A stretch of DNA of 64,000 nucleotides from positions 101,081 to 165,080 of the forward strand of contig JAIFAC010000143.1 in the NCBI GenBank assembly GCA_026545765.1, read 5' to 3'. A program made the translations under genes and the position numbers. Positions within the stretch are counted from its first letter, which is position 1. Each line of letters opens with the position of its first letter. Below, piece after piece: positions 45,345-56,363 of this stretch. The DNA comes from Plantago major. Its lineage: Eukaryota > Streptophyta > Magnoliopsida > Lamiales > Plantaginaceae. Under the pieces are notes generated by a model that had not been told where the DNA came from, made no database searches, and saw only the letters and a list, made by a program, of their open reading frames with translations.

Positions 45345-48300
45345 ATGAAAGACCTCGATCTAATGAATTCAAACGTGTCGTTATTATCTAATTATTCAAT
45401 GAATACCGATCGTGGATGGATGTATTGTCGCATTTTCAATGGCAGTAGTTCAATGGAGTTTTCCAAAGGGTTCAAGGTTTCATTGAATTTGCAATGTCAA
45501 ACCATTTGTGTAAAGGACGGGTTGATAAAGTGTCCTTGTGCAATGAAACAAGGCAGAAACAAGCAATACGTGACTCCTAAAGTGGTAGTCCAAAGACTTG
45601 AGGAAAATGGATTCCTTCCTCAGACGTATGGAATCATCATGGTGAGGAAGCAAAGACCGCCCAATACATATGACCAATACAGATAACGTGGAAGGAAGAG
45701 AAAATGAACAAGTCGGGAACAATCCTAATCAAGGCGATGCTATTCGAGCTCGAGTCGAACAAATGGTGTAACGTCATGTCAGGGCGGAGTTCAGGACACA
45801 ACCAACCAAACCGAGGTGGAGGTGGAGGAACCACCAATCCCGAGGATCGCTTGTTCTTCGACTTGTTAGAATCATCAAGGAAGCCGTTTACCCGGTGTAA
45901 GCTCACCGAGTTGTTTTGTTATCTCGACTAATGAGTTGTAAGGCTAATGGCCGAATCAAACGAGCTTCAATGAATGGGTTGACGAATGTCGGACCTTTGT
46001 CCCCAAGAAAACCTAGTTCCCACCAACTTTTACCAAGCCAAGAAAAAGATGCGGGATTAGGGTCTGTGGTAACCATAGACGTTGTCCAAAATGTGCATGA
46101 TATATTGGGAGGAGGATGCATCTAATAGAATGCAAGTTCTGTGGTAAGGAACGGTACAAGCGCTACAAGGAGGGCCGCAAAGAAACGATAAAAGAAAAAT
46201 CTCACATAAGAAAATGTGGTACTTCCTCTAGCACCTCGCTTGAAAAGATTGTATGCTTCAAGTGCTTATGCGGATAAAATGCGGTGGCACAAGGAGCGAG
46301 TAATCTCGGATAATGTCAAGGTGGTAGAATGGACCATCAAACAGACTCACCCGCATGGAAATCGCTTGACAAGACATATCCAGAGTTTGCGCCGAATCTA
46401 GAAATGTACGCTTGGGACTTTCAGACGATGGTTTTAACCTGCTCGTAGTGAACGTAAATACTCTTGTTGGCGCTTATGCTCACACCGCATAATCGCCTCT
46501 TGGTGAGTGCATGAAGGAGCCATTCATGTTTCGATCGCATTGGTGCTCGGCCGAAGATCCCGGATCGACGTTGATGTTTTCTGCAACCCCTAATCAAGGA
46601 GCCGATCGAGTTGTGGACTTAATGGTATCCTCAAGATATGATGTGTCGACAAAAAGAACTTCACCTTGAGAGCATTCTTTGGACTGTGGTGACTTCCTGC
46701 GATCTATGCTATCCGAAGGAAAACAGGGAAATATGCATGTCCACATTGCTTGGAGGATATGATGCATTTAGATCAAGGGTAGTGGAAAATTTTGTTGGTT
46801 TGATTGTCATCGAGGTTGCTAGAAAGTGACCATCCGCTCAGAAGAACAAGGATCAATTCTTGAAAAATAAAGTCGCTCAAAAAGCCCCGTAAGACTTATC
46901 GGTGCACAAATTCTTGCGAGATTGATAGATTGGGTCTTATGAAGGTGATCAGCTTGGGTGGATGAAGCATAACGAGAAAATTGGTAAAAATGTGGTTGAG
47001 GAAGAGAAGCATTTTCGACTTGCTTTATCGAGCAGCCTTCTTATCCGTCACAACTTAGATTTCATGCACATTGAGAAGAACGTGTTCGAGAACTTATTCA
47101 ATACACTTTGCAACATTGAGGGAAAAACAAAGGACCATGCGAAGTCTAGATCCGAGTTGTCGACGTGGTGTAAAAGGCCCGAGTCGACAAAGAAGGATGA
47201 GAATGGTAAGTGGCGAAGCGCATACACAATTGACAACGCTTCTAGGTCAATTTTGTTTGATCGGGTGAGGGCATCGAGTTTCCAGATAATTACGCATCAA
47301 ATTTAGAGAGGTGTGTGGATATGAAGAAGACAAAGGTTTATGGGATGAAGAGCCACGATCGCCATGTGTTCATGGAGAGGCTTATCCTTAGCATTTCGAG
47401 AGCTTCACTAAACACGATGGACTGCTATCACCGAGTTGAGCTTATTTTTCAAAAATTTAGGCACAAGGGTGGTTCATGATAAAGTGTTGGAAAATCTTGA
47501 AAGGAACATACCATTGATTCTATGCAAGCTCGAGCGATCTTTCCACCGAAATGGTTTGATTCTATGGAGCACTTGTTTGCTCACCTTCCTCATGAAGCGA
47601 GACTTGCCGGTCGTTCAAGATCGATGGATGTATCCATTCGAGAGGTACTTGGGGAAATTGAAGAAGTATGTCAACAACAAAGGTAAACCCAAGGTTCGAT
47701 TGCCAATGCCTACATTCGAGAGGAAATCGCAACCTTCCGCTTATTACTTTGATGAACACGCCCTCACGAAGACAAAGAAGGCCGCTCAAAATGCGCATAC
47801 ATTCGTAGTTCAAGCGGATGATGAGTTTTCCCTATCTGCCTTCGTGGTATCAGGAGACCTCGTGCAACTAAGAAAGAATATCTTACTTGATAAAGAGTTG
47901 AAAGCACCAATATTATGTCCTCACGAATTGGCCGAGGTTGACCAAGATATGGTACTATTTATGCAGGTCAAGAACCATTTATTTAAATTTTAATATAGCT
48001 ACGCAAGTCTCTACTTCAATTATAGACTTATCATTGAATCAATGTTTGCGCTTTTCAAAAGCGTTGTTTAAAGAAAATCCTCGATGATGAGAGGATACAC
48101 TAGAGGAACTATTCGACTCAAAAATTCCTCTGCACTTTCCAGATGGTTCCAGAGTATGTCCGAATCCTATTAACAACGCCACATGCATATACTTAAAGGC
48201 TCTCGCAGAGGGTCCATTCAAAAGGTTCACACATTCCAAGTTATATAGTCAATGGCCTTAGGTTCCACACGACCGAATGTAACACGGCCATGGCGACAAG

Positions 48301-48620
48301 CAACTCCGGTGTGTGTTAATGGTGCGTAAGAGTATGGAGACGCTACTTTGTTTGATTTCCACCAAGCTAAAACGAATTGTGAGGATTGAATATTCGATCG
48401 CCATTTAAACGAACCTTCTTGTTTGACGCCGAGTGGTATGATCCTAATCCAGAGGTACGAGGAAGAACGAGCGGTATGAAATGGTTGATGTGAACCAAAA
48501 GAAGAGGTACCAACCAAGTATGAACCATTTATTCGCGACTCAAGCACAAGTGGTGTTTCTTGAATATCCAAGCGTAAAACGCGATAAGGGGAATGGTTAG
48601 TCATGTACCTATTCGTGTCG
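45345..48620 (+). pseudogene. CACTA transposase (TNPD-like), N-terminal and catalytic part
   Basis: 45345-45686 has the transposase-associated domain (DRGWMYCRIFNG, GLIKCPCAMK, VVVQRLEENGFLPQTYGIIM). 46216-46830 carries broken Tnp2 peptides (LPLAPRLKRLYASSAYADKMRWHKER; DPGSTLMFSATPNQG; RYDVST). 46962-47306 is open with HNLDFMHIEKNVFENLFNTLCNIEGKTKD, a hallmark of the family. 47436-47993 is the DUF4218 region (RWMYPFERYLGKLKKYVNNKGKP, DEHALTKTKK). 48230-48600 shows DUF4216-like peptides (NGLRFHTTE, NSGVCVNG). The enzyme would cut and paste the transposon at its subterminal repeats. Numerous stops and shifts are present. Confidence 0.85.
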
Positions 48621-48879
48621 CCGAAGTGGAGTACATTGAGAAAGACGACTCAATTACCAACTCGTACCAACAAGAGGATGTCGATAAACAAGGTAAGATC
48701 CCATAGAAGCGTATGATGAGTTGTTTGATCCGCACGAGGACCAATATGTAGTCTTAGAGGACGGCTATAATGGTATATTATGTGTAGTATGAGTAATTAT
48801 ATGTGTTATTATAATCATATGTATTATAACTCGTACTAACACATTTTTATTGTATTTATTACATTTTTTTGCAGATGTC

Positions 48880-50740
48880 ATGACAGAGGTCGCCCACTAT
48901 CGCCCCCCCCACGCAGCGCCGCATGATAGTGGTGGGTCGGGACACCGACATGGAGGGCTCAAGATCAAGACAAAAGTCTCGATTCCCGAGACCCCGGCAG
49001 AGAGAGCACCGTGGTTCTACCAACAGCCCGACACATGTCGAGGACGACCACGACGATTGTCCCTACCTCGTGTTCGATCCAAACAATCCCAACGCCACGT
49101 GGGGACTTGCTCGTGATTTTCCCTATCGTCCCGCCAAGTAAGTATTATACATTCTTCTTAAATATGTAAAACATAACCGATAATGATAGTCGATAAGTAT
49201 AAATTGTTGTACTAAAGTAATGCATATTCGCTTTCTTGTATCTTATACATTGACAATGCTATGGCCTCGGAGGTGCACAACAAACTAGGTGACATCTTCC
49301 GAGTGAGAGAGCCACCCAAGGTGGTGGTGAGTGTTGGAGCCACATCTCGAGCGCATGAGGGCGAGTACTTCATGAGCCGAGGGTAAGTTAAAATATGACA
49401 TTCATTTGTTTGTAATTATAATCGCTTTTAATATGAGTGGTATGTTAGCCACCGTATGTGAGTGGTATGTTAGCCACTTTATTTGGGTGATATGTTAGTC
49501 ACCATTGTGTTAGTAAATTTTAGGACAATGTGAGTGGTATGTTAGCCACTGTATGTGAGTGGTATGTTAGCCACTTTATTTGTGTGATATGTTAGTCACC
49601 ATTGTGTTAGTAACTTTTAGGACAATGTGAGTGGTATGTTAGCCACTGTATGTGAGTGGTATGTTAGCCACTTTATGTGAGTGGTATGTTAGCCACTTTA
49701 TTTGGGTGATATGTTAGTCACCATATCTCATATGTTGTTAGGACATGTATCGACTTTCGATGTTGTATGAAATTGGGAATGTAGAAGGAGTGCTTCATTC
49801 TCAGGTTGATCCTACAGATCGGGCGCCATTTAGACTGGGATCCAAACTATGTGTGGATATGGTCTCAGACGTGGAAGGCCATTCGATCGGGGTGGCAATC
49901 CCTCCACAAAGTTGATGCAACGGAGTGGGCCCTTTGGGATGCTTCATCGCCGAACTGATGTCCGTGACGTTGTTTTGACCAACAAAGTAACCGGCATCCC
50001 ACCGACACGGCAGAAGGGCCGCTCACCACCTTGGGAGGCGATCTCACGTTATCGATTATTATCAATCGTGCGATATATGTGTTTTGCAATCTAGCATTAC
50101 GGTATGTATGAAGTCTCTGCTGCTCTATTACTTGTAGATGATAAATTGTCGACTAGATCTGCTTGATTCGTGGCACGGGGAGGTGACATCCAAGTATGCC
50201 ATCTTCAAGAAGGCCAAGGTATATGGGTATGGACCGATCGACGGCCTCGCCTATTCATGTATGTTTATGTTGCTTAAAGTTCATATTTGTACACTATTAC
50301 AAGTTACTTTTTAAAAACAAGAATCGATCATTATATCTCATATTTACGATTTCAGCCGAGGTTGATGCTCGGGTGGCGAGGCAGAGGACGAGACGGTGAT
50401 GTGTTGTCAATCAACAAGTTGACAACATCTTCCTAGAGGTCAACAAACCGGACAAGAAAGGATTAATATATGGACTCGAGCCTCGGCTTGCATCTGGCTA
50501 GTCCGCGCGGTTCTCATCATCATCCCAAGAAAGCCAGACGTCCGGCTTACACATGTGACTGTGTCTCGAAATGGTGCAACGCAGTCCGGAACATGTTGCT
50601 CGGCTAACTCAAGAGATGGAGCGACAAAGAGACGAGATGGAGCGCCGCGACAGAGAACGAAGGGAGGAGAACGAGCGCCTTGCCATGGAGAGCAGTTCAT
50701 GTCCCAGCCCGCCATCACCCACCCCACCACCGCCTCGATA
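48880..50740 (+). pseudogene. CACTA transposase C-terminal exons with coiled coil
   Basis: Exon pieces: about 48880-49138 (DTDMEGSRSRQKSRFPRPRQRE, DCPYLVFDPNNPNATWGLARDF), 49261-49382 (MASEVHNKLGDIFRVREPP) ending in a GTAAGT donor, a putative intron to about 49804, then DPTDRAPFRLGSKLCVDM. The final exon (about 50560-50740) has QEMERQRDEMERRDRERREE, a coiled coil, and a Pro-rich end SPTPPPPR before TAG. It belongs with the plant En/Spm C-terminal region; I cannot place every exon border. Confidence 0.6.
49436..49722 (+). repeat. Tandem hairpin minisatellite in a putative CACTA intron
   Basis: Ten 18-nt hairpin units with loop TATGTTAG, in a higher-order repeat of 97 bp (starts 49436, 49533, 49630). 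Two unit types: AGTGG/CCACT stems (starts 49461, 49533, 49558, 49630, 49655, 49680; 49436 with one mismatch) and GGTGA/TCACC stems (49486, 49705; 49583 with one mismatch). Confidence 0.93.
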
Positions 50741-50919
50741 GCTAGTTATGTATCCGTATGTTCGGATTTTTTCATATTTACACTTGTTTCGATAATTTCT
50801 CCATTCAATATTACTTTTTTATTCATTGAAACATTTTCCGATTATTGATTTATTATCTAACATTATATTGATTAAATAGGTGAACTACGAAAATAGGGAT
50901 TAATATGAAATAAATAGTG

Positions 50920-51275
50920 ACTAAGTAGTGACGGAATTCACAAGGATTTTAATTAGTGACGGAATTTCAAATTCGCCACTAGTACAATTAGAAGATGACG
51001 GATAGATCTATCCGTCGTTAAATATAGCATGTATAGAATCTATCCGTCGTTATATTTAGCGACGGACAGATCCTATCCGTCAAGAGATTTAGCGACGGAT
51101 AGAATCTATCCGCCGCTAAATTCGGAATTAAAAAAATAATTGGTCAATCGTCAATCCGTCGCGAATCGACGACGGATTGTTATCCGTCGCCACGCCTCGG
51201 GCGACGGATTTTCTATCCGCCGCCGTAGCCGATAGATAGTCAGAAGCGACGGATCTATCCGTCGCTACAGGCCAG
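50920..51275 (+). repeat. 3' subterminal inverted repeats of CACTA 1
   Basis: Many ATCCGTCGC/GCGACGGAT words in both orientations. A perfect 20-bp palindrome lies at 50997-51016, and hairpins at 51060-51120 and 51155-51270. Confidence 0.9.
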
Positions 51276-51288
51276 ATTTTTTGTAGTG

Positions 51289-51291
51289 TGA
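51289..51291. repeat. Target site duplication TGA, right copy (CACTA 1)
   Basis: Partner of 43648-43650. Confidence 0.88.
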
Positions 51292-53080
51292 AGAACCATT
51301 CTGTTGACTTTTTACAAAGGTCAACCTTTCATCACTCTTCTTCAGAGAAGATGAATTACTTGATTGTTCATCAAGTCCAAGTCCACCTTTCTCAAAGGGA
51401 TCTCTCAGATAGGATTGAACCTCAGTGAGAGTGGCCTTTGCATAAGATTAGATGGATAGCTCTTTCTTTCTGAGTTCTTCATTCTCAAAAAGCAGCTTCA
51501 TCATTTTCTTATTAAGTTCATCCAAGACTAGTTTGTGAGAATTTTCATTCTCAGATATCTGAGCTTTCAGAAAGGCTATTTCAAAGGTTCTTGTTCTCGA
51601 TACTTTGTTAGCTCGTAAACCTCTTTTCAAGAGTTTCTTTGCTTTCCTCTAGAATTCGGTTTTGGATTGTGCTTCCGTAAACTCTTTCTCATAACGATCC
51701 AATTCACTTCGACCAACTCCGCATCCTCAATTCCATCATCACTCTCATAGTACGTAAATTGTGAATTGTTATTTACCTCATCAGCCATAAGACACATTTC
51801 AATGTTGGAGATGTCCGACCAAAGAATCTCAAAGAACTCCACAAATTTCATTCTTCTTAAGGTCAAGTCAATTACATCGTGGGTGATTCCACACAATTCG
51901 TGATGGTAGGTTCGAGTCATCCAATTTCCATCTTCGTAATCTCTCAATGTCTAGAGCATCAAGTTGAATTTGAATCTTCTTCCTTTCTTCACCAAGAAGG
52001 CCCTTTGATTTCTCTTGAAGTTTCTTCCGTCCTTCTTGTCACCGCCTTGAGCTTGTTTAAAGAAGGACAATCTCTCTGAAGTGACCGTGCTTTTAATAGA
52101 AACAGATATCATTTCCTATTTCAGATCTTCAAGATTAACACCTTTCGAATGGGGTGTTCAGAGAGTTGTTCATTCAGATGTTCTTGTCGATGATAGTTTG
52201 GGCCAAGATGCTTTTTCACTTTTCTTTAGCTTTTCTTCTCTCAATCTCGACTCGAATTTCTTCATGTGTCTTACTACAAGAGCATTTTCTTCAGATGCAT
52301 CTTTCGTATCCTTCTTTCGTAAGAACCTTGAGAAACTAGAGCAACACTTTGCAACTTTTCAAATTGCTTGTTCTCTCGAGTTGTCTCACGCCCACAAAGA
52401 GTAAGATGAGAGGAGCCCCACCGAGTAATATTTCGCATCCCTCGATTGAAATAAAAGAACTTAGTGTGTTCCAGGATTGAGACTTTGAAAATAGTCTTAA
52501 TCTTTTCTCGACCGAGAGTATCTATCGCTTTCACCAAGTGCACCATATCACTCATAAGAGTAGTAACCGAAATCAAGTTCTTCCAGAGTTTCAGGGGACC
52601 TTGTTTGAAGTTTTGGAACTTCAATTTAAGAACTTCAAACTTGTTTTCTTTGGTTTTCTCAGTTCCGGCACAGATTTCTTCAATTAGTTGCCAGGCAACT
52701 TTCGCCGTTTTAGCAACCCACAGTTTACACTATATGTGCTCAGGTGTCGATCTGATGATGATATTACGAGCTTGACCATCCAATCAGGTCTCTTCGCATC
52801 TTCGCATGTCCGTAGCTCTCGGCTTGTCTTCATACACAATGCTTCCACAAGCAACATGACCACTATCACTAGCAGTTATATCCTCGCTTTCATCTTCCTT
52901 GTCTGAGGCTTTTCTTCCATCAGACACCTCAGTAACTTGTTTGAGTTGTCTGATTTTGAGAGGCCCTTCATTGATGACATAGATCATTTCGTCACTAATG
53001 GCCTCCAGATGGAGCATCATGTTGTTCTTCCATTTCTCGTAGTTTTCTGGCTTCAGAACGGGTGCATCACTCAGAGACAT
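51292..53080 (-). pseudogene. gag: gag N-terminal part of element C (right of the CACTA insertion)
   Basis: ATG at 53080 (MSLSDAPVLKPENYEKWKNN), five bases from a CAG that could be a splice acceptor. The first 91 codons are open to a stop near 52808. Capsid peptides continue at 52274-52624 (FQNFKQGPLKLWKNL, TLMSDMVHLVKAI). The zinc-knuckle region near 52050-52110 reads NDICFY then GHFREI; the second Cys is lost by lesion. The coiled coil lies at 51448-51630 (KAQISENENSHKLVLDELNKK) and 51627-51947. Many lesions are 1-3 base changes that copy B lacks. Confidence 0.82.
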
Positions 53081-53183
53081 ACCTGCACACTTAACACACA
53101 AATTATATAGTCCTCAGAGAGGGACAAAGTTTCTTCACCTATATGGGGATCTAGGTTCAGTGCAGAAGGCTTGTGAACCTCCA

Positions 53184-53195
53184 GCTCTGATACCA
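53184..53195 (-). promoter_or_regulatory. Primer binding site of element C
   Basis: Minus-strand TGGTATCAGAGC, two bases from the LTR, identical to B. Confidence 0.92.
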
Positions 53196-53197
53196 CT

Positions 53198-54593
53198 TGT
53201 TGGTCCAGATAACGGCAAAGTAAAAGACTAGGGGGGTGAATAGTCTTTAAAACTTTTGTCGATAAACACGCTTTCTCGTAAACCTAGGGTTTCGATACTT
53301 AAATTCAGAGCGCGGAAGACATTAAGATAGGTAAGTGCAGAAACAATAAGTATGTGTGTGTGCTTTGCTGAAATGTAAATACAGAAAGGTAAATGACACA
53401 GCAAGTATAGTGGTATCTGGAGATGGCGTAATCCTCCAATTAATCCACTTCGGTCTTTCTGAGACCTAGAATTCACTAGAACAGATAATTGAGTTCACCT
53501 TACAATAATCCTATGCTAAGATTCCTAAACAAATGGTTCTCAACCAAATGTTCCCACTGAGTTATTCCCCAGCTCCTAGAGCTAAGTACTTCCTCTACTC
53601 GATAACCTCGAGTTATTCCCGATTTCAAATCAAGTACTTCCTCTACTCCACGCCTTGATGGTGTTGGTTATAAGGTTTGTCGAGAGGCTTCTCAGATAAA
53701 TTTTCAGTTATGTTTTTAGAGAGCCTAATAGAACAAGACTACTTAATACACTTGTTCAGTGGATGACAGTCTGCTCTTTACTGACCCAAGTAATTGATGT
53801 CCGTTCTAGAGAATGAGCTTCAAAAAGGGTATCTGATAGTTCAACTCTTTCACAAATAACAATCTCTTGTTAAGGTTCAGGACAACTTAGAACTACTAGT
53901 GATTCTTCAAGCAGCAGAAAGCTTTCAGAAAAGGTAGTAGAGTGCTTGAAAGAATACTTTGCTTGATGGTAAGTTTGCAAGATAGAGCGTTCTAAGGTAT
54001 ATTTTTCAAGCATCTAAGTGTGTGATATATATAGATAGATTTGAGAGGCGTCAATTATATCTCACAGTTTCTATCAAATTATATCCGCTTATATCTTGAA
54101 CTATGTACTCGTAAGTCACTATCTCTTGTTTCAGAGAGGACTTGCTTTTTGCAGCATTTCTGCCGATGCATTTAATGCATAGTACTGTTCATTGTCCTTT
54201 AGTCTCAACGGATACATGAGCCTTTCTTAGGGCTTGCATGCTCCATACTCATGATGTCATATGTCCAGAATCATATTTCAAAAGTAAGTTAATATACTTA
54301 GGATTAAGGACATAGTCTTTCTGAGTTAGACTAAACCTTTGGTTCCATAAACCTTGTGCAATCTTCTTTTCTAATCTTCGTAAAAGCTCCATTGCTAGGA
54401 TTGATCTTCATGGTCTTCTTGAAATAAAATTACACTCGTGAGACCTATAATCCTAATACAAGATTTACTAGACTAATCATACTCAGGATTTCCTCTTTAC
54501 AATGTTCAAGTGAACCAAGAGTACTTAATCATCTTTCTGGCTAAGATAAGAACATGTGATGAGTGATCAAAATACTAACAGATATTCCTAACA
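53198..54593 (-). repeat. 5' LTR of element C (1396 bp)
   Basis: TGTTGGTCCAGATAACGG to ATTCCTAACA on the + strand, then GTGAG. TATA box at 54026-54033 (minus). Relative to the 3' LTR it has clustered small differences (TACTCGATAACC for TACTCAGATAACC at about 53607; TTTGTCGAG for TTTGTCAGAG at about 53685). Confidence 0.93.
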
Positions 54594-54598
54594 GTGAG
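54594..54598. repeat. Target site duplication GTGAG, right copy (copia C)
   Basis: Partner of 31862-31866; gypsy pol resumes here. Confidence 0.92.
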
Positions 54599-56363
54599 GC
54601 ATATGTTTCTCCTAGACGAGGCACCCAACACTTCGACACCTGCATCTTCCGACAAGAAGCAGGGGGACGAGAAGGTGCCTACTTTCGCTACGGAAAGCAA
54701 AATGGGAAACAAGGATTGTTGGACGTTACAAGTGGATGGATCCTCTACTGGACGATTGGGAGGAATAGGAATTTTCTTGAAAGCCCTGAAGGAGCCAAGT
54801 TAGAATACGCCATCACCCTCAACTTTAAAGTAACAAACAACGAGGCTGAGTATGAGGCGCTCCTCACCGGCCTAAGGATGGCGAGAGCTCTTCAGGTGAA
54901 AAGAATCAAAGCTTACACAGATTCACAACTTGTGCAATCCCAGCCTCCCAGTCCTTACCGCTAAAGGACCTAACATGATCAAGTACTGAACTCCTCAAAA
55001 GAGGTTGAGCACTTTGAGGAATTCACTCGACCAATTCCACAAGGAATGGAACGAAAAGTCGATGCCCTCTAAGCACGCCTACCTTAAGAACTCGACACGA
55101 GAAGTGTCATCTTGATGATCCGCACGGACTCCTCCTCGCAAACTCCAACGGACAAATCTTCCTCTTGAGCACCGAAGAAGTCGATGACCGACATATTCCA
55201 CTATCTCAAGGATGGCTTTCACCTTCGTATCCTAGAGAAACAAGGAGGATCCTATGCCGAGCCAGACACTTCATCATGGGCGAGGATCTCTAAAAATCCT
55301 TCACCGCACCCACATGAGATGCCCGATCCCTAGGAAGCGAAACTATGATGGAGGAAATCTATGCCGAAGTTGTGGAAGTCACCGGGAAGAACTCTGGCGT
55401 AAGATCATAAGACAAGGATACTATCGTCCTACCATCGACGCCGATGTCGCCAACTTCGCTGCTCGTGAAGACCGCCAATATTATGCCAACATACCACATC
55501 GCCGACCAACCCTATGATTCCGCTAATTATAGCATGTCCATTCGATCAATGGGGCATAGACATAGTTGGTCCCTTCCCACGCTGAACCCATCGTAAGAAG
55601 TTCTTGATCGTGGAAGTGGAGTATTTCACTAAACGGGTTTAGCAGAGGCGCTTTACCATCACCGAAAGGTGGTACGGACATTCATCCGAAGAACATCATC
55701 CGCCGCTTGACTTCCAAGAATCCTAAAGTGTCGGATAATGGGGCTCATTCTCTGGGCAAGATCAAGGAGTGGCTTCAATCTTGCAAAATAGAACAGCGCT
55801 TCACTTCCTATTACCCCAAGCTAATGGTCAAGTAGAAGCCACCAACAAGACCATCACAAAATTTTGGAGAAAAGGTCGAGGACCTCCCAAGACAACAAGA
55901 TGATCTCGATGCGTCCTTGGGCACATAGGACTACGACTCGGATCTCTACACAAGAGATGCCTTTTTCCTCGTTCATGGATCTCGAGGCCATTCCTTCGTA
56001 AGTAGCAGGAAACCCGTAAGATCCAAAGAAGACAACCCGGCTGATAATGAAGTCGCAAGGATCTACGACCTTGAGCTCCTTGAAGACAAACGAAGTAACG
56101 TATTAGCTAACATACTTCGATACCAAGCCATGACTGCTCGAGCCTACAACAAGCATGTCTTCCCCAAAGATATACAAGTTGGAGACTTAGTCCTCAGAAG
56201 AACCGATATTCTAAGCAATGTTGGGAAACTCAAGCCCAAATGGGAAGGACCTTACAAAGTTACTGGATCCAGAGTCAATGGAAGCTTTGAGCTGGAAGAC
56301 AACCAAGGGCGAGCCTTGAAGAGAACCTGGAATGCTAAGAATTTGCAAAAGTTTTATGCTTAG
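54594..56363 (+). pseudogene. pol: pol part 2 of the gypsy element: second RNase H and integrase
   Basis: The archaeal-type RNase H is spread over two frames: WTLQVDGSSTGRLGGIGIFL (about 54721-54780), NNEAEYEALLTGLRMARAL (54835-54893) and AYTDSQLV (54911-54934), holding the expected acidic residues. Integrase: zinc-finger peptides with GYYRPTIDADVANFA (about 55400-55455), FDQWGIDIVGPFPR with the first catalytic Asp at 55559-55561, much damage, then an open GPY/F-type end (56130-56363): KLKPKWEGPYKVTGSRVNGSFEL and TWNAKNLQKFYA, TAG at 56361. Lesions are far denser here than in part 1 of the same gene. Confidence 0.88.

Larger units (their letters stand above)
43651..51288 (+). mobile_element. 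CACTA (En/Spm) transposon 1, 7638 bp
   Basis: Ends CACTACAAGAAAA and TTTTTTGTAGTG, a TGA duplication, subterminal arrays of GCGACGGATA/TATCCGTCGC, and a degraded transposase gene on the + strand. It interrupts the gag of copia C, so it is the youngest insertion of the nest. The gene order (associated domain, Tnp2, DUF4218, DUF4216, C-terminal coil) is that of plant CACTA TNPD-type proteins. Confidence 0.95.
31867..54593 (-). mobile_element. Ty1/copia element C (Sirevirus-like) nested in the gypsy element
   Basis: Complete by structure: both LTRs (31867-33283 and 53198-54593), tRNA-Met primer site, gag, pol, spacer, 3' ORF and polypurine tract, on the minus strand, with GTGAG duplications. 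A CACTA element (43651-51288) interrupts gag; without it the copia is about 15.1 kb. LTRs are alike apart from small lesions, so insertion is fairly recent. It belongs to the same broad family as A and B but a different subfamily. Confidence 0.95.

Noticed and set aside
48227-48604. 125-codon minus-strand ORF in CACTA 1
   Set aside because: It overlaps DUF4216-like peptides on the + strand (NGLRFHTTE, NSGVCVNG), so it is a shadow.
49436-49722. Regular repeats resembling a CRISPR array
   Set aside because: Repeat units contain no unique spacers, the higher-order period is 97 bp, and the setting is a plant transposon.
52081-52404. Plus-strand ORF of 107 codons in copia C
   Set aside because: It is antisense to the gag zinc-knuckle region of element C; no independent support.
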